From: Angiostrongylus vasorum
Lineage: Eukaryota; Nematoda; Chromadorea; Rhabditida; Metastrongylidae
Length of the DNA: 64,000 bases
Direction: 5' to 3'
Assembly: GCA_018806985.1 (NCBI GenBank)
Contig: JADANN010000438.1
Coordinates: forward strand, 62,001 to 126,000
Part shown: piece by piece, positions 35,725 to 48,729 of the stretch
Position numbering within the stretch: the first letter of the stretch is position 1
How the letters are laid out: every line of letters starts with the position of its first letter
Made by a program: the position numbers and the translations under genes
The notes under the pieces: generated by a model
Databases searched by the model: none
What the model saw: the letters and a program-made list of their open reading frames with translations, nothing else
Told to the model about the DNA's origin: nothing

Positions 35725-36520
35725 ACTATTCTTACTCAATACGGATAATACAACAGATATCTAGACGTAGGTACGTCCTTACTTAAGATTGAAAGAAGCT
35801 CACAAACCATTGGACTCAATATCCAGCAATGGTGATTTTCCGGAACAACGAAACAACCAGTAATCGATTTTGTCCAGTCACGTACACACTAAATCTAGTA
35901 GGTTTCTTACAGATTGATGAAAACACTTGGCACAAAAAGCAGTCGTATAGGATTTTAGTATACCTAAGCGAACTTCTAGATAACTAAAAAGTAAACATGT
36001 AACTGTAAACTCCATCAGAGTAAACTCTTAAGTAAAGTTTTTTGAGGAAAAACCCTTTGGCAGATCAAACAGTCTTGATGCTGATTAAGAAATCCAGAAC
36101 ATAAGAACATTTCTAATAGGTTATCCAGAGATTTCAGGAAGAGTATACGATTCAATACCATCCACTCGGCTACCCGAATGTGATCGACGTAAAACTGCTC
36201 CACGGCGATAACGCACGACGTTGGCTGCCACGCGCGACCGATTTCAAAATTTCTGTTACTGTTCAGACTCGGGTTTCCTACAGTAATGTGTAGTAATATG
36301 TTATTTACAAAAACAATTAGTACTTAGAAATCGGTAAAGATGTTTCCTTATTCTACTCTAAGCTGGAAATGAACGGCATACGAGAAGGACGACTAGACAT
36401 CTTCATTCTAGAATTGTATTTCATAGCCTTATCCTCCTTGTAGAGTTTCCAGCTATTCTCAGCTTGACGCAGTCGGTTTTCTTTTCCTGCTCAGTGTCAT
36501 GAAAAGGCCTGTCATCTTGT
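35725..36520. other. Upstream of usp-46, first exon not found
   Basis: Expected to hold the start exon or promoter of the deubiquitinase gene; I could not identify a convincing ATG exon with a phase-0 donor. Confidence 0.4.
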
Positions 36521-36524
36521 TTTT

Positions 36525-36905
36525 CATGGATACCTAGATATTTGGATGGCCCATCTTCAGTGGTGGTGCGGGCCCAGCACCATTTCCATTGTTTCGGAGT
36601 TTTGCTGGTTTAGTTATTGTGGTTCCCTCTAGTCCTGAGGTCAGCCAGACCAAAGTGTGCCACATGCCGTCACCACCACAGGCAGTCGCCGCCCTTGTGG
36701 ATCAGGGAGATTTGCCACCATGCGACTAGTTTGATACCAGTACGGTGGTGATTGGTTTATTCCTAGCTGGACTTCCTAATGGTAACGCTGAATTCCTCTG
36801 CTTCGGAGACATGCTGGAGTATGCCCCCGCTGTACATCACAGCTCGACACCCAGGAACACCTTCCAACCACGATAAGGCGGTAAACTGTTGGGAGGCCTT
36901 CCTGA
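36525..36905 (+). repeat. R2 repeat
   Basis: ACCTAGATATTTGGATGGCC head, GTCACCACCACAGGCAGTCG core, CAACCACGATAAGGCGG..CTGTTGGGAGG end. Confidence 0.8.
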
Positions 36906-36909
36906 ATAA

Positions 36910-38465
36910 GAGAACAAAAATGATTCGATAATTAGTAAGGGAATTGTAAAATACTTTGAAGTCAGATCTATGAACACTTTAGATGGATCATAGTCTCCCA
37001 GATTTTGTACAGAACATAACATATCTTTTCATTTCCACCTAGTTAACTTGTAAGTTCTTAAGGATTAGGCTACCATAACCTCACGTAATCTTAATATCAT
37101 CAGATGCGCTTCTATTGTTTGACACGTTCTCACTTTATTCGGTTTCTTTCCCAAGAAACCAAACCTGCAAGGATAAAGTACTGCCGATCCAGTCCGTTGT
37201 GGACAGCTTGGAAACCGCAGGACAACGACCACCTCTCGCCTTCACACCGCATGACTTAAGATCAGTTGTCCGAGCACCCTTGCAGAAACCTCGCGCCCTA
37301 TCGAGAATTTAGTTAATAAATCTATATCCGGAGGATGTACTTTAAGAATACGTTCGTTACTTTACTGCAGATCTCTAGAACTATCCAGACAGTCACAGAG
37401 TCGACCGTGAGTGCCTTGCCCTCCTCAGTCCCAGAAAATTATGGCCGAACTTGATGTCAGTACTACTAAGTAGAGTTTCAACTGTAGTCCGAAATCTCTT
37501 GCTACTATTATAAAATGTCATCTTTCATAAGTCCAAAGCTACCCTATCGTCGAAGAGGGAACATGTCAAAATGTCGTCAAAACATGGACTGTGAAGAATC
37601 TTAAGGTCTCGTGTTGGGACTATACGTCTGTAGAGCGGAGCTCATGGACGTCACCCATCCGCTGACGACAGCCGTCTGAAGAAGATGATCGGAACTCAAC
37701 CTCTAAGGATTATACAAGAGTTTTCTGAAGAATTCAACACTGACCATCCAACAATCACTGAAGGTTACCGAAGAACGGAAATAGCAAGCACTGGAGAAAT
37801 CGTACGAACTGAACGGATGATATCGAGACCAGGACTTCGTCCACGCTACACTTTACTTGGGCAACGATGGTGAACCAGTTTCCGGAACACATTGTGATGA
37901 AGACCTTCAAAATTAAGGTTTGATCGTCAAAAAAATGTTTGTATCGAAGCACGGTTACAGTCACGTTTCCTTCTTCGCCAGATCGAGACAGTCGTTCTGA
38001 GTAGATTTACTTCACTCAACGTCAATCCTCTGTCGATGTCAACAAGAGGATGTTTCTTGCCTTCTTAATCCTCAAGATTCTGAGACCATTCGCAATATAT
38101 CTGGATCCAACACTCACTACATACACTAGTTGTCCTCTAGCCAAACGAAGCGTTAATGTTATGACCTGTCTCAATGGCTTTAGCCTCTTTCTCCATGAAA
38201 GTTGAAATTCGTATGAACAATCGAACCAAAGTAAGAATGAAAACAAGCGGAACAAAAAATAGATCAATGTATACGATTTAATATAGTATATAATACGGCA
38301 ACAAGTGTGTAAAGCTCAACAAAGGGGCAAAGTCGGGATAGGGATGCTGATAAAGACGAAAGCCAGATAAACAATGGCTCCATATATTCTCGATTCATCA
38401 TGCAAGGCAACAGTGAGGTAATATTCATTCTGACATAATCACATATCACCGGAGGTTAACATCTC
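36910..38465. other. Intergenic between usp-46 and kanadaptin
   Basis: No supported exon. Should contain kanadaptin 3' UTR near its upper end. Confidence 0.4.
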
Positions 38466-38469
38466 AAAC

Positions 38470-41400
38470 TTAGTATCTTCCTTCGAACTTGGTGTTCAGA
38501 ATAGTCTTGCCGTCCCCTGTTTGATCGTCAGGTGGAAGCCAAGTAGCATATCGATCATCATCGACACTTGAATAGACCAGCTTTAACATATATTTTTCGA
38601 TAAACTACAATTCAGTAGGCCTCTAAAGGAAAATTGTATCCATAAAATAAGTCAGTTTACTTACCCAGTACCGTAGTCATCCGCTGAACTTAGCGCAGGC
38701 CTGTTTGTTCGTACCCTTGCACGTCTTTTCTTCTTCGGTGCATTATGTTCTTCACTTTCACGTTCTGAGCATTTCGACCTTTCCAAGTAATGGCATTCAC
38801 CTTCACCTGCACCATGTACTTCATGAGAATTATCCTTTTCTAATTTTGATGTTCCAGGCCGCGCAACCTCTTCTTTTGGAAAATAATTTCCATGCTCTGA
38901 AGCAGAAGAAGTGGACTTTCTCTCCACTGTTTTAGTAGACACAGCCCCACAATGAGTCGGGTCAACGTGAACGACAGCTGGTTCGACCTTTCTAACGTCC
39001 TCAGTCTAAAAAAATAAGTATTATGAAGAGTAGTCTTAGCCATTACACGCTTTGGATAGAAGCTGCAGAAAAAGAGTGGGTATTTTGTTGTATGGGACTA
39101 CCAAAGAACAAAATTTCGAATGTATCTAAGTGCAACCTCTTCATCCTCATCAGTTTCAGGCTTAAATGACACAGATGCTGAGGCTATGTCAACGGCAGCC
39201 TTCATATCGTCTTCTTTTGATTTATTAGTAGTCGTTTCATCAGCATGCCTTTTTCGTCCAACCATCATCATCTTCCGTAGGAACGCTTGTTTATTAGTGC
39301 CAGCAGTAGTTCCGGCGAATTTTATTTCAGGAAGTGCTGTGGGTTTTGCAATTTTAACAAGCTTCTCAAGTCGTTGGGCATCGTGGGTGAGAGCTACAAG
39401 CTTTTGCCGAAGTAGTGAGATGTCAGTCTTGTTCTTCATATCTGTCGTCAGACCATGGCCTTCATTAAGTTGTCTACAGTAGTCATCCAATGAATCTCCC
39501 GTGTTAGTCGAGATTTTAGCTGTATGAAGATCGTCCAGTTTCTTCTTCAATTCCACAATATTACTCCGGGTTTCCTCAAGTTCTTTGCATAGCGATTTAT
39601 ACGTGCTCTTCTTCTCAATCTTATCACCACGTTTATTACCCTACAAAAGAAATGAAGACTGGTGCAACATAGGAAAACTCAAATTCAAAATAATAGGTGA
39701 AACTTCCTAGAAATTGAAAAGTACACACTTTAGCCCACATCATGCGCTTCTCTCTCTGTTTCTCAATCTGACCAGTTCGGTCTAAATACTCATCATCATC
39801 CTCATCATAGAAATCATTTGCTTCCATGTCATTTTTTCTTATCCTGGCTTTCGAATTCGTTCCTCTGAATTGAAAAGGATGATCAGAGTCAAGTCAAAAG
39901 GACCATAAGAATTAGAGCAATGTAAAATGGGAAACTAAGCACACCAGCGTTGCAAGGAGGTTAAATGATGATATGTTTTTCGCCACTTTAAAGGAAACAA
40001 AGGCATATATTCCACAATTTTCATACCTGACCTTCTAATTGTTTACTGCCTTACTGTGATCAGTAAAGATTCTCAAGTATCGAACTATTGTTTGCAGAAA
40101 AAATAGCATCTTTCAACAGAGTCCCCAACTTGATAACTTCGGCAAAATACTTATAATAATTAAAAAAAAGGTACACGTTTCGCTTTACTTGCAAATAAAT
40201 AAAAACCAGACGAGCTATCAAAGCATCAAGCTAAAATATGAACCAAACCTGGAAACTGACACTGTAAGTATGAAAAAAAGATGGATTATCGGTAGAGCCT
40301 ATATAGTTCTGTTTCACATTACTTCCACTCATATGATAGCTCCCTTGGCATCACGAGCAAAAAGCTGGTAAAAAAACTGCGCTTCAGACAGAAATTGTAG
40401 GAAACCCTAGAATAATGATAACAAATGGTGAAATTAACACTACCAAGGTAAAACGTTTGTTCTCAAAATTCGATGTGTAGTTGATCGTTACCCACATTTT
40501 GTGAAGAGGCGCATGTAGCGCAGTGGTGGGAGGCGTCCTGCAATACACATGAGATCGTTCCTTGCGCCCCAGCCCCACCAAACCCTCCATCTCTCCGGGG
40601 TCGACAAATTGGTAGCAGACCTGTCTGGGAGGATATCAGCACTGGCTCTATACATCGGTAGGCCACCGCAAGTCATTGTAAAGGCCAGATATGCATTCGT
40701 TCACCTCCAACGATGCTTAATGAAATCGAATGCATCGCGCATTCCTCAAGGATTGACCAACGCCAAGAGCTTTATCCTTTTATTTAAATTTTGCAAGTCC
40801 TTAGTACACTACTTGTTTACAAAGCCATTCTCTAACTAATTTGCCTCTTAAATTCAACGTCTTCAAGACGATGTCCCTTTCGGTTGCCATAAAACAAAGA
40901 CAACACACTGACACATCCCAGCAAACAAACAGTGGCCATTTGTTCGCCAAACGCAGTGAAAATACCAAGAAAGGCAGGGTCTCGTATTGAAAATATACTC
41001 AGTGGTTCAAGCGAGCGAAAGTGATTGGGAACTTCTAGATCACGTCAAGGATGCACATTTTAATTAACAACTGTGATAGGGTGAACACCACTGCAAATGC
41101 ATTTGTCCCATATCCGAACCACAACTCGGTCAATCAAATCCTCCACCATTTCGGCAGATGTAAATTGCTAACTCTGTCTAAAAATAGCAACATACTACTT
41201 TCACTCGTAATCCTATAGGTTCAACAAGAAGCCGTTAGCAAATTGATTATGTCAACGTAACAGAACGAATTCGTTCGAACATCTCAATAGGACACCTCTA
41301 TCTTAATAAAGCAGCAAACCCTTTTACACTTCGCCACAAGACACAATTTTTCCAGTGGAATTAAAATCTCCTCTTTCCAAATGGAAATATGCTTCGATAC

Positions 41401-44400
41401 AAAAAAGGTATCTGTAAGAACGACGCCAACTAATGAAAAAATACGTGAGATCCAACAAAAAGTGTCCGTTTGACGAAACAATACCTAAGAATTCCATGAG
41501 CATCCAAGATGCGACACGCTTCAAGAGCACATTGCACTTGAGCATCTTTTTTTGATGTCGAAACTATTGCTTGGGCAGTGTAAGCTCGATCAACGCCATT
41601 GATTTCGATCGGAAGCCTAAATAAGAGTCAAGGAGTATAGAATTATCTCAAACTTAGACGATTTCAACGCTGGAAAGCTTTTATACATAAGAGGGGATGG
41701 AATAATTGTCTGGTACCTCGACTGTGAATACTAGTTGGGATGCCCAAGAAGTCTTCGCGCTTGCTTACCTAAGCGATAATAGCAAATAACTGCTTGCCGT
41801 TCCAAAACCAGTGCATATCAGCCCACCTATGCATAAAAACTTCCGACGCATCCAAAGACGTTTTCTAACTACCTTAGAGAGGATTGGGGGGCGCGTGTAG
41901 CGCAGTGGTTAGAAGCACCCCGTAGTGCACATGGGGTTGATCCCGCGCTCCACGCTCCCAAAGCCTTCCATCTTTGCGGGCTCGACAAATTGGTACCATA
42001 CCTATCTGGGAGAATACCAGCAGTGGATCTATAGAACGGTTGGCCACCGCAAGTCATTGTAAAGGCCAGATGTGCATTGAATCACCTCCAACGATACTTA
42101 ATGAAGTCGAATGCACGGCGCATGCTTTTAGGTTTGATCAACGCCGAAAGCTCCACCCTTTTTATCCTTTGGAGAGCAGCACTTCAATTTTAATTCAACG
42201 GGAAGAAACAACTAATATGGTTTTTTAATGAATTCCCTTCGAAATTCTGACTCCCAGAATTCACGAATTTCCAAGTGGTTGGTAAAATTGGTAAGAGGTT
42301 ATTTTGACTAATTTCCTATTAGGCAAGGAAGACGTGAACTATTAGCTTTTGTCTAGTACTATACATGACTTATATATAGTAGACCACTCCAGCTGTAAAC
42401 CCTAATCTCGTCCACTGAACCAGTTTCGAAGCTTGTCTAGGTAAATGGTCCACGTTACTTGGTGGCACTACCGTACTTGCAAAAAATACTTCCAAACGGT
42501 AAGCTAAATCCGTCACCGGTATTTAAGCTGACGACCCACCCTAAGCAGGGGATGGTTTTAACGATATCAAACTTTCTACACAGACTCACTCAATAGTGCA
42601 TAACCACTTGTGTGAATGGCCCACTCCTTGTTCCGATATTTGAAATTCCATATCGAAGCCTTCGCGCTCAAAAAACTTAGCTAGCGCTTTTTTCGGGTCA
42701 GCCTGATAATACTGCTCACGATCATCCATCAAATGAGCGTCCACTTCAATTTCAACTGCTGGAACATCGTCTTCTCCATAATTCATACCCCAATCGATAC
42801 CTTCACTATCTCTTCCAGTTGACTCCTCTGCCTCATTTGTTTCTTCATTCTCCATTTCCTTTTGCGCTAACGCACTCAATTTTGCATCCAACGCCTTTAA
42901 AAAGCCAAATTCATTTTCAAAGGGACAAGACTGTTTAGATCTAAGCCCTGCTCTTTAAATAGGACTAGGTATAACGCCACTCACTTTCTTATGCAACTTT
43001 TCTCGCATTTCACTCGGTGAGCAATTCCATTCTGCTTCACAATCATGCGACGGTCCAAGTAAAGACAACAGTCGTGTACTCCCTTAAAATCCGAAAAAAT
43101 TTAACAAAAACTCCAACCTGAATTCGGCTACAAAATCCATGACGTCACAGCAAGAATATCCTCTTTAAGTAATGCAAGTTCACTGATCAAATACCTCCAA
43201 ACTGAAGCACGTATCCAACTCGAATTCTGATATACTGTTTTGCAGGAAGCTTTCTCTTGTTCGCCTTACTGCCATGGGTACTACCCAAGTCGTAAATGTG
43301 CCACCCTTTTCCGGTTCTATCCATCGTGTCTTCTCCATATTGCAGTATACAATGATATCGTGATATTGAGGGATGATCTGCAACAAATAGCATTGGTATT
43401 GGCACGAACACAACAAGAACAATTCAGAACATGGAGTAGATTAGTAAATTGCATCTGTATAACTTGTTGTTAACATTTAATGTAACGTAATTATGCGCAC
43501 AAAAAAATGTTAAACGAGGCAAGCTGAATTTTAAAAGATTTTTTATGGCGATCATATTTTGTAGTTCTACTCACCTAGTACCACGTCACAATTGGGCAAA
43601 CGACCAATAACTACGAACGTATCATGTTTCCTTAAGTCCAAATCGATCACATCAACAACGACGCCATTTTTTGACGACCTGCAATATTTTACACTGCTCA
43701 ATTTGCAACTGTGGCGTTGTAACGAAACGCATGATAAGAAAAAGATAAAGCTCCCGATGTAGATCAGCCCTAGAGAGATGCGCCATCCATTCGACTTCAT
43801 TAAGCATCGTTAGAGGTGATTGAATGCATATCTGGCCTTTACAATGACCCGCCGTTTCCTACCCATGTTTCGAGCCAGCCAGTGCTGCTGTCCCCTCTTC
43901 CACCCAACGAAACGTGTAATATCATAAAAAATATCCCAAAAATAAACCAGAAATCGTTTGCTCAACAGAAGTTTTAAACACTAGTGTGTGAACGAGACTA
44001 TCAAATCTACCGTGAGCACGAGCACTTAAAAATAACCTTTAAAAAATTCAAAAGTGACTAGAATACTATTCTAATGAAAGAGTGGCAATTTTGGCTGAAA
44101 GCTTGCTTGAAATATTTTCCTACTACATCAAGCTAAGCGTCTACCAGTTAGAAGAGAATTAACCGTAGTAAAAAAAAGAATAAAGAGCTTGTGAAAATCC
44201 TAGCTAGTGTTTGCGGTCTTGTTAAATCCTTTGAGTAGAATTGCTTTAAATGGGGCATTTTGACAAAATCTAACTTCCAAATGCACCAGTTTGTAACGTT
44301 TTGGATAAGTAAATCAGACCTACGAAGGAAAAAATGGGTCCATTACCCTGTTTCAAAGTAAAAAAAAATATCACAATCAATACCCGGATCTTCGTATAAG

Positions 44401-46176
44401 AGCAATAACGTTAGAATTTAAAAGTATATGAAATTCGCCCTTATTTCTAAATGCTCTCCGTAACAATACGTAGCCATATATTCCCACAGTGCTGAAGGAA
44501 AGCGAATAAAGGCGATAGCAGACCACCAACGGGTGATCAAAGTTTTGGCTTTGTAAACTGACTTTCATTTAATCTCGCTATGAAGAACCAATGCGTTTTT
44601 TTTTTTCATAGATAAGCTAATACGACGTTGATATACAACTTTATTCGGCTAAAATCTCAGTGTCCTAACCATCATCAGAGCCGAAATGGCTCGCGTAGAT
44701 TGTTCATACCGCATCATAAATGAAGGGCTCGAAATGATAGCCGAATAAAATTTTGTATCAACATCACGTTAGCTAATCATTGAATAAAAAAGACAGTGAC
44801 CATAATCCTCCTGGCATAATTTCTGGAACCAGAAATGTGGCGCCTATCAGCTGATTACTAAGCAGAATATCAACAGCCTGTGGTGAAGAACCCATTCTAT
44901 AGAGGAATGAATTTGAATAAAGAGCAATTCCCAGTAATTCTGTGAAAAAAAATGAAGTTATGGCCATGATCGCATCAATACACGCACTGTTTGTCATGCA
45001 CCTTGACTTTCATGACCAGGTATAGATGTTTGAAAAGAGGTGGAACCTCTCGTTGGTCCCTCGACGTTTGCACTGTTCCTCAGACATCATTTGAACATTG
45101 CACAGTGTACCCACATTTGGTAGTACACCACACAAAGTTTGCTTCTGAAGTTTCATCAAAGCAAAATGGATCCTTAAACCATAACATGACCTACACACGA
45201 ACTGAAGTATTTCTGCTAATAACGGTTGCAAGAGAGCAAAACGAATGGTGTTGGGGTTCGTAAGTTATGTGAGGATGGACAACCTAATCTGAGAATCTAC
45301 ATATATTAGAGATTATTACACTATCATCGTAACGGTTTACCGCCTCATTGTGGCTGGGAGGTGTTCCTCGGTGTCGGACTGCCATGTACAGGGGAGGGGC
45401 TTCATCTCCCCCCAGCAGGGTCTCCCAAATTGAGAACGAGTCCGCCGTTCCTATCCGGAAACCCAGAAAAGAGTAAACCAATACCAGGATTCACCACCGC
45501 CCTGGTTTCAAACTGGTCGCATGGTGGCAAATCTCCCCTCTGACCCACAAAGGCGACGACTGCCTGCGGTGGTGGCACTGGGACAGACTGGCCCAGATGA
45601 CCTAGGGACTCCAGGGAGCCACAGTTGCGTAACCATAAAAACTCCAAACCAGTGGACCAGTGGAAATGATGCTGGGGCCCGCACAATCCATGAAGACGGG
45701 CCATACAAGTATCAGAAGTATCAAAACAGACTATATTGAAAAAATTATAGTACCAATAGATACGGGACGGAAACCCAAAATTTTAACTTTCAGAATCCCT
45801 GCGAACTCACTTCGAACTTATAGCCCTGACCACGTACTGGAATGGAAGCCCAGGAAGGGAGCGCTGTAGTGTAGAGTGGGATGGACAATTGAGATCTTCG
45901 CCTCAGCTTCAGCACGTTCAATTGGTGAGGATGGTGAGTCGCCAGGCTAAATATGAACGCTTGAAGATAGGTCTCCGAAGATGAGACCACAAAAGGACGC
46001 CTAATGTAAATACATTCATCAAAACAATGAAGTCAAATTACCATTGTGGTTGCAGCAAGCTTTTCTATTGCTTCTGAACTTGAATGTGTGGCCAATGCAT
46101 CACGTGATTCGCCAGATTCCAGAAGATGAGGTAGTGTAGGGGTCTTGAAGGATTCCAAACTTGGAGTTTCCGCCAT
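38470..46176 (-). CDS. SLC4A1AP: Kanadaptin (SLC4A1AP) with FHA domain
   Basis: Nuclear FHA-domain protein; FHA folds bind phosphothreonine peptides. Minus-strand exons: 46176-46042 (ATG), 45946-45831, 43678-43575, 43377-43195, 43082-42985, 42894-42590, 41616-41485, 39864-39729, 39640-39110, 39005-38665 and 38580-38470 (TAA), about 730 residues versus about 796 in human. Visible: FHA strands IGRLPNCDVVLDHPSISRYH and YDLGSTHGS, then QFGGSTRLLSLLGP; IDWGMNYGEDD; DPKKALAKFFEREGF; QCALEACRILDAHGILR; FYDEDDDEYLDRTGQIEKQR; LRQKLVALTHDAQRLEKLVK; and the family C-terminus WLPPDDQTGDGKTILN. Phases fit at all junctions but the last (see findings). A TTTCCAG acceptor abuts the ATG. S1 SINEs, an R2 and a fold-back element lie in introns. 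Neighbouring HIBCH is divergent. Confidence 0.92.
40500..40788 (+). repeat. S1 SINE in kanadaptin intron
   Basis: GCATGTAGCGCAGTGGTGGG head, TGGTAGCAGACCTGTCTGGG body, GAGCTTTATCCTTTTA tail. Antisense to the gene. Confidence 0.88.
41888..42165 (+). repeat. S1 SINE in kanadaptin intron
   Basis: GGGGCGCGTGTAGCGCAGTG head, GGGTTGATCCCGCGCTCC B box, GTACCATACCTATCTGGG body, CCACCCTTTTTATCC tail. Confidence 0.88.
43742..43897 (-). repeat. S1 SINE, head-deleted
   Basis: AAGATAAAGCTCCCGATG tail and CTTTACAATGACCCGCCG body, cut at AGTGCTGCTGTCCCC before the promoter boxes. In kanadaptin intron. Confidence 0.75.
44609..44780. repeat. Fold-back element with about 42-bp terminal inverted repeats
   Basis: Left arm TAGATAAGCTAATACGACG..TTATTCGGCT, right arm its diverged reverse complement ending TTAGCTAATCA. 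Minus strand holds CTGATGA (44678-44672) preceded by GGCT and followed by ..GAGATTTTAGCC. Related to the element at 32628 and sequence at 63760. Confidence 0.7.
45325..45715 (-). repeat. R2 repeat in kanadaptin intron
   Basis: GGTTTACCGCCTCATTGTGG start, CTGACCCACAAAGGCGACG core, GGGCCATACAAGTATCAGAA end. Lies in the intron 43679-45830, same strand as the gene. Confidence 0.8.
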
Positions 46177-46190
46177 CTGGAAATCTAGAA
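46177..46190 (-). promoter_or_regulatory. Probable trans-splice acceptor at kanadaptin ATG
   Basis: Minus strand reads TTCTAGATTTCCAG immediately followed by ATGGCGGAA. An acceptor touching the start codon with no upstream exon in sight fits spliced-leader addition in nematodes. A normal 5' UTR intron is the alternative. Confidence 0.45.
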
Positions 46191-46194
46191 TGGT

Positions 46195-47980
46195 ATGACT
46201 TTACATTAGAGCTCAACATCTGGTAGAAGAAGACCATTAAATTAACATATGAAAAGGAGGAAAGCAGAAACAAGTACTAAAATCTGGGAAGAACAGCCCT
46301 AGTGGGATTAGGAGCTGCTCAGAAGGATACTAAATTGCCAAACTAGTTAGACTAGAACCAGGGTACAGTAAGTTAGACTAGAACCACGGCACAGTAATGC
46401 TGGTAGTTTATCGATAATCCCCTTCGATGCTGGGACTGAGCCCAAAGGAGCAAGGGCTTCCTTCGGTGGATGCCCCAGGGATGCTCTTCAAAATTTGATT
46501 TCAGCAAGAATATCCATATTTGGAGTACTAGGTTTTCCATACAGGACTGTGTAGGCATGTATAGTCCTATTTCAAAAAGCTCAGATCTCTTAACTTGACG
46601 AACCTATTGAGGACCAATACACAATCAAATTCATTTCCTTACGAGAACATAGTGCTGCACTGACCTAACAGCACAAAGATAATGATATTCACATAACTTA
46701 CAACTTGAACGAAAACTGCAAATATTTTTTTGGTGGTCTAAAAGGTCCCTCAAAAAAGAGGCCAATTTTCGAGAAATGATTTAGCAGAAATAGAACTACC
46801 TGGCGAATTGCATTCACTACCAACTTTCCTTAACAAAACCTCCTCATTTTATGGACCTTCTTGAGCTAGTTAGTCATAGAACTACGCATCCCGTCCGAAT
46901 GCATCGAATAACCCGTTCGAAGTTCGGAAGTAATCCTGGATTAAGGATATGAGCTCTCCATCTCCTCTATGGCGTAATATCATGCGTTTCGTACGTAATT
47001 ACCCACACTGCCCAAATAGATCCACTTCCACGTAAGAAAGTTGTACTGTCATTTTGCTTTGGATAAGAATTTGCACACACGAGAGGCGATTCGATTTATC
47101 CTTCAGCAAGTAACTCTCTACCCCTTTTGTTTTAGAAAACATCAACAAGGGACCTATTAGCCCTCTCAAAACCCCACGGAAGAGACCTTAGAGCTACCTG
47201 TGGGTAATCCATGTGCAGATTTAGAAATCAGGAGCTCCACTCTCTAGACTGAGAGTGGTAATGTTACGGAACTCGTTAAGAAGCTCCTACACTTCGCAAA
47301 GACGAATAGAACACCAGTTTTGACTCGTTACGGTCACTTTATGGTTGATGGAATACGTTTTGTAAGCTGATGCTTCCATTCCTTACGTCGTTTACATCGA
47401 TATAATCGTTTAACATGAAGTAAGTCGACAATTTTTTGCATAATAATAGATAGGTAGAAATTACGTACGCCGATCTAGTGAAGCAATTGATTAAGGAAGG
47501 GTTTTAAGACAGTGTGCGGTCCACAATTGGTACGCTAGATAGCCTACGGCCCTTGACTATCACACAGAGAAGGAATCTCCCGAGAATGAGAGTGTTCTGG
47601 ACCATGTTCATACCGGTTTAATTTTGCAAGAAACACTCATACAGGTCTGGTTTTGTGAGGGAAAAGAAATCGTCGTGACGACACCCATGGAGTTGCGCTT
47701 CCACTCAACCCTGTTTCTTCTAAGAAACTAAGGAGCTTTAGACCGATATTGTGGAGCGATATGGAGGGTTAGATGATGTACTCCTTCAAACTAGCGAAGA
47801 ATGTTCATATATTAGCTAATGTTAAGCTAACTCTAGCTGCTACACGTCAATGATCCTTTCCCATTAGCCCATGTGCTCAGAGATCTGGCTCTACCAGTTC
47901 CTAAGAACTCTGATAGGATAAACTGTTATTGTTGTTAAATAATCGCTAGTGTACCTTAAGTGCATCGTTTGTATCCTAGG
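46195..47980. other. Intergenic, no gene recognised
   Basis: Between divergent kanadaptin and HIBCH. Only short ORFs without family motifs. Confidence 0.4.
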
Positions 47981-47984
47981 TATT

Positions 47985-48152
47985 ATATCACCCATAACCA
48001 CAATGATGCTGAGATAGTCGCAAAACTTGGACCCCAGGCCAGATTCGAACCGGCGGCTACCCTTTCCGGGAACTCGCGTATTACCCACTGTACCAGTGAT
48101 CCCTACCGTCGTTCTGCCTTTCTCTCAGGTAGTGTTTTACCCTAGCGGATAT
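47985..48152 (-). repeat. R3-related repeat with the clearest tRNA-like promoter
   Basis: The minus strand reads CTGGTACAGTGGGTAATACG (A-box-like) and CCGGTTCGAATCTGG (B-box-like), about 45 bp apart; plus strand ends match R3 (ACCACAATGATGCTGAGATA). The acceptor stem does not close, so this is a SINE head and not a functional tRNA. Confidence 0.6.
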
Positions 48153-48729
48153 CTCACATAATACCCTGCCGGGAAAAGATTGATAAGCAGTAAGTAAAAA
48201 GTTATGCATTGTGTACCATGCATAACAATGACTGTGATCATCTACTGAAGGGCATCTTCCACATCCTGGCTGGGGTTCAACTTTCCAACAGAATTACAGT
48301 GCTTTTATACGTACGTAAAAAAATCAGTAAAAAGAATATAGTTATCCTTAAGACGTACGGTTTAGTTTTCTGGAGAAGCGATCCGAGTTCAGGAACATTT
48401 GAGACGCATAGAGCGCCCTACATAATCGATAATCTTTGTTATCACTGCCACCACATCGATGTCGATTTTTCCACACGATCTACTCAAAGCGGACAGTATA
48501 ATGTAGTAGCCTCAGGAGTTCTCATATAGTAAGCCCATCTTGTCATCGTAGTACAACCAGTACGTGTTCTAGTCCTGTACAAATTGCCAGCAGTGTCCAG
48601 ATCGATTGGTAGATCATTTCCAGCACCACCGTACCTACGCTAATGTGATGTTAAAGTACTAGTTGGCACGTGTACTACTCGTTTGTCATTTTAGTTTTTG
48701 TGTACTTCACTAAACCACTATCGGAGTTG

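Noticed and set aside
36015..36203. 62-codon minus-strand ORF as the start exon of usp-46
   Set aside because: No similarity to the family N-terminus and no donor giving phase 0 to the next exon.
45402..45708. 100-codon minus-strand ORF
   Set aside because: Lies wholly in an R2 repeat; similar frames occur in other R2 copies (for example 59310-59582 and 22316-22597).
48036..48106. Possible tRNA gene on the minus strand
   Set aside because: A and B boxes are good but the acceptor and anticodon stems do not pair and the flanks match R3, so it is a SINE head.
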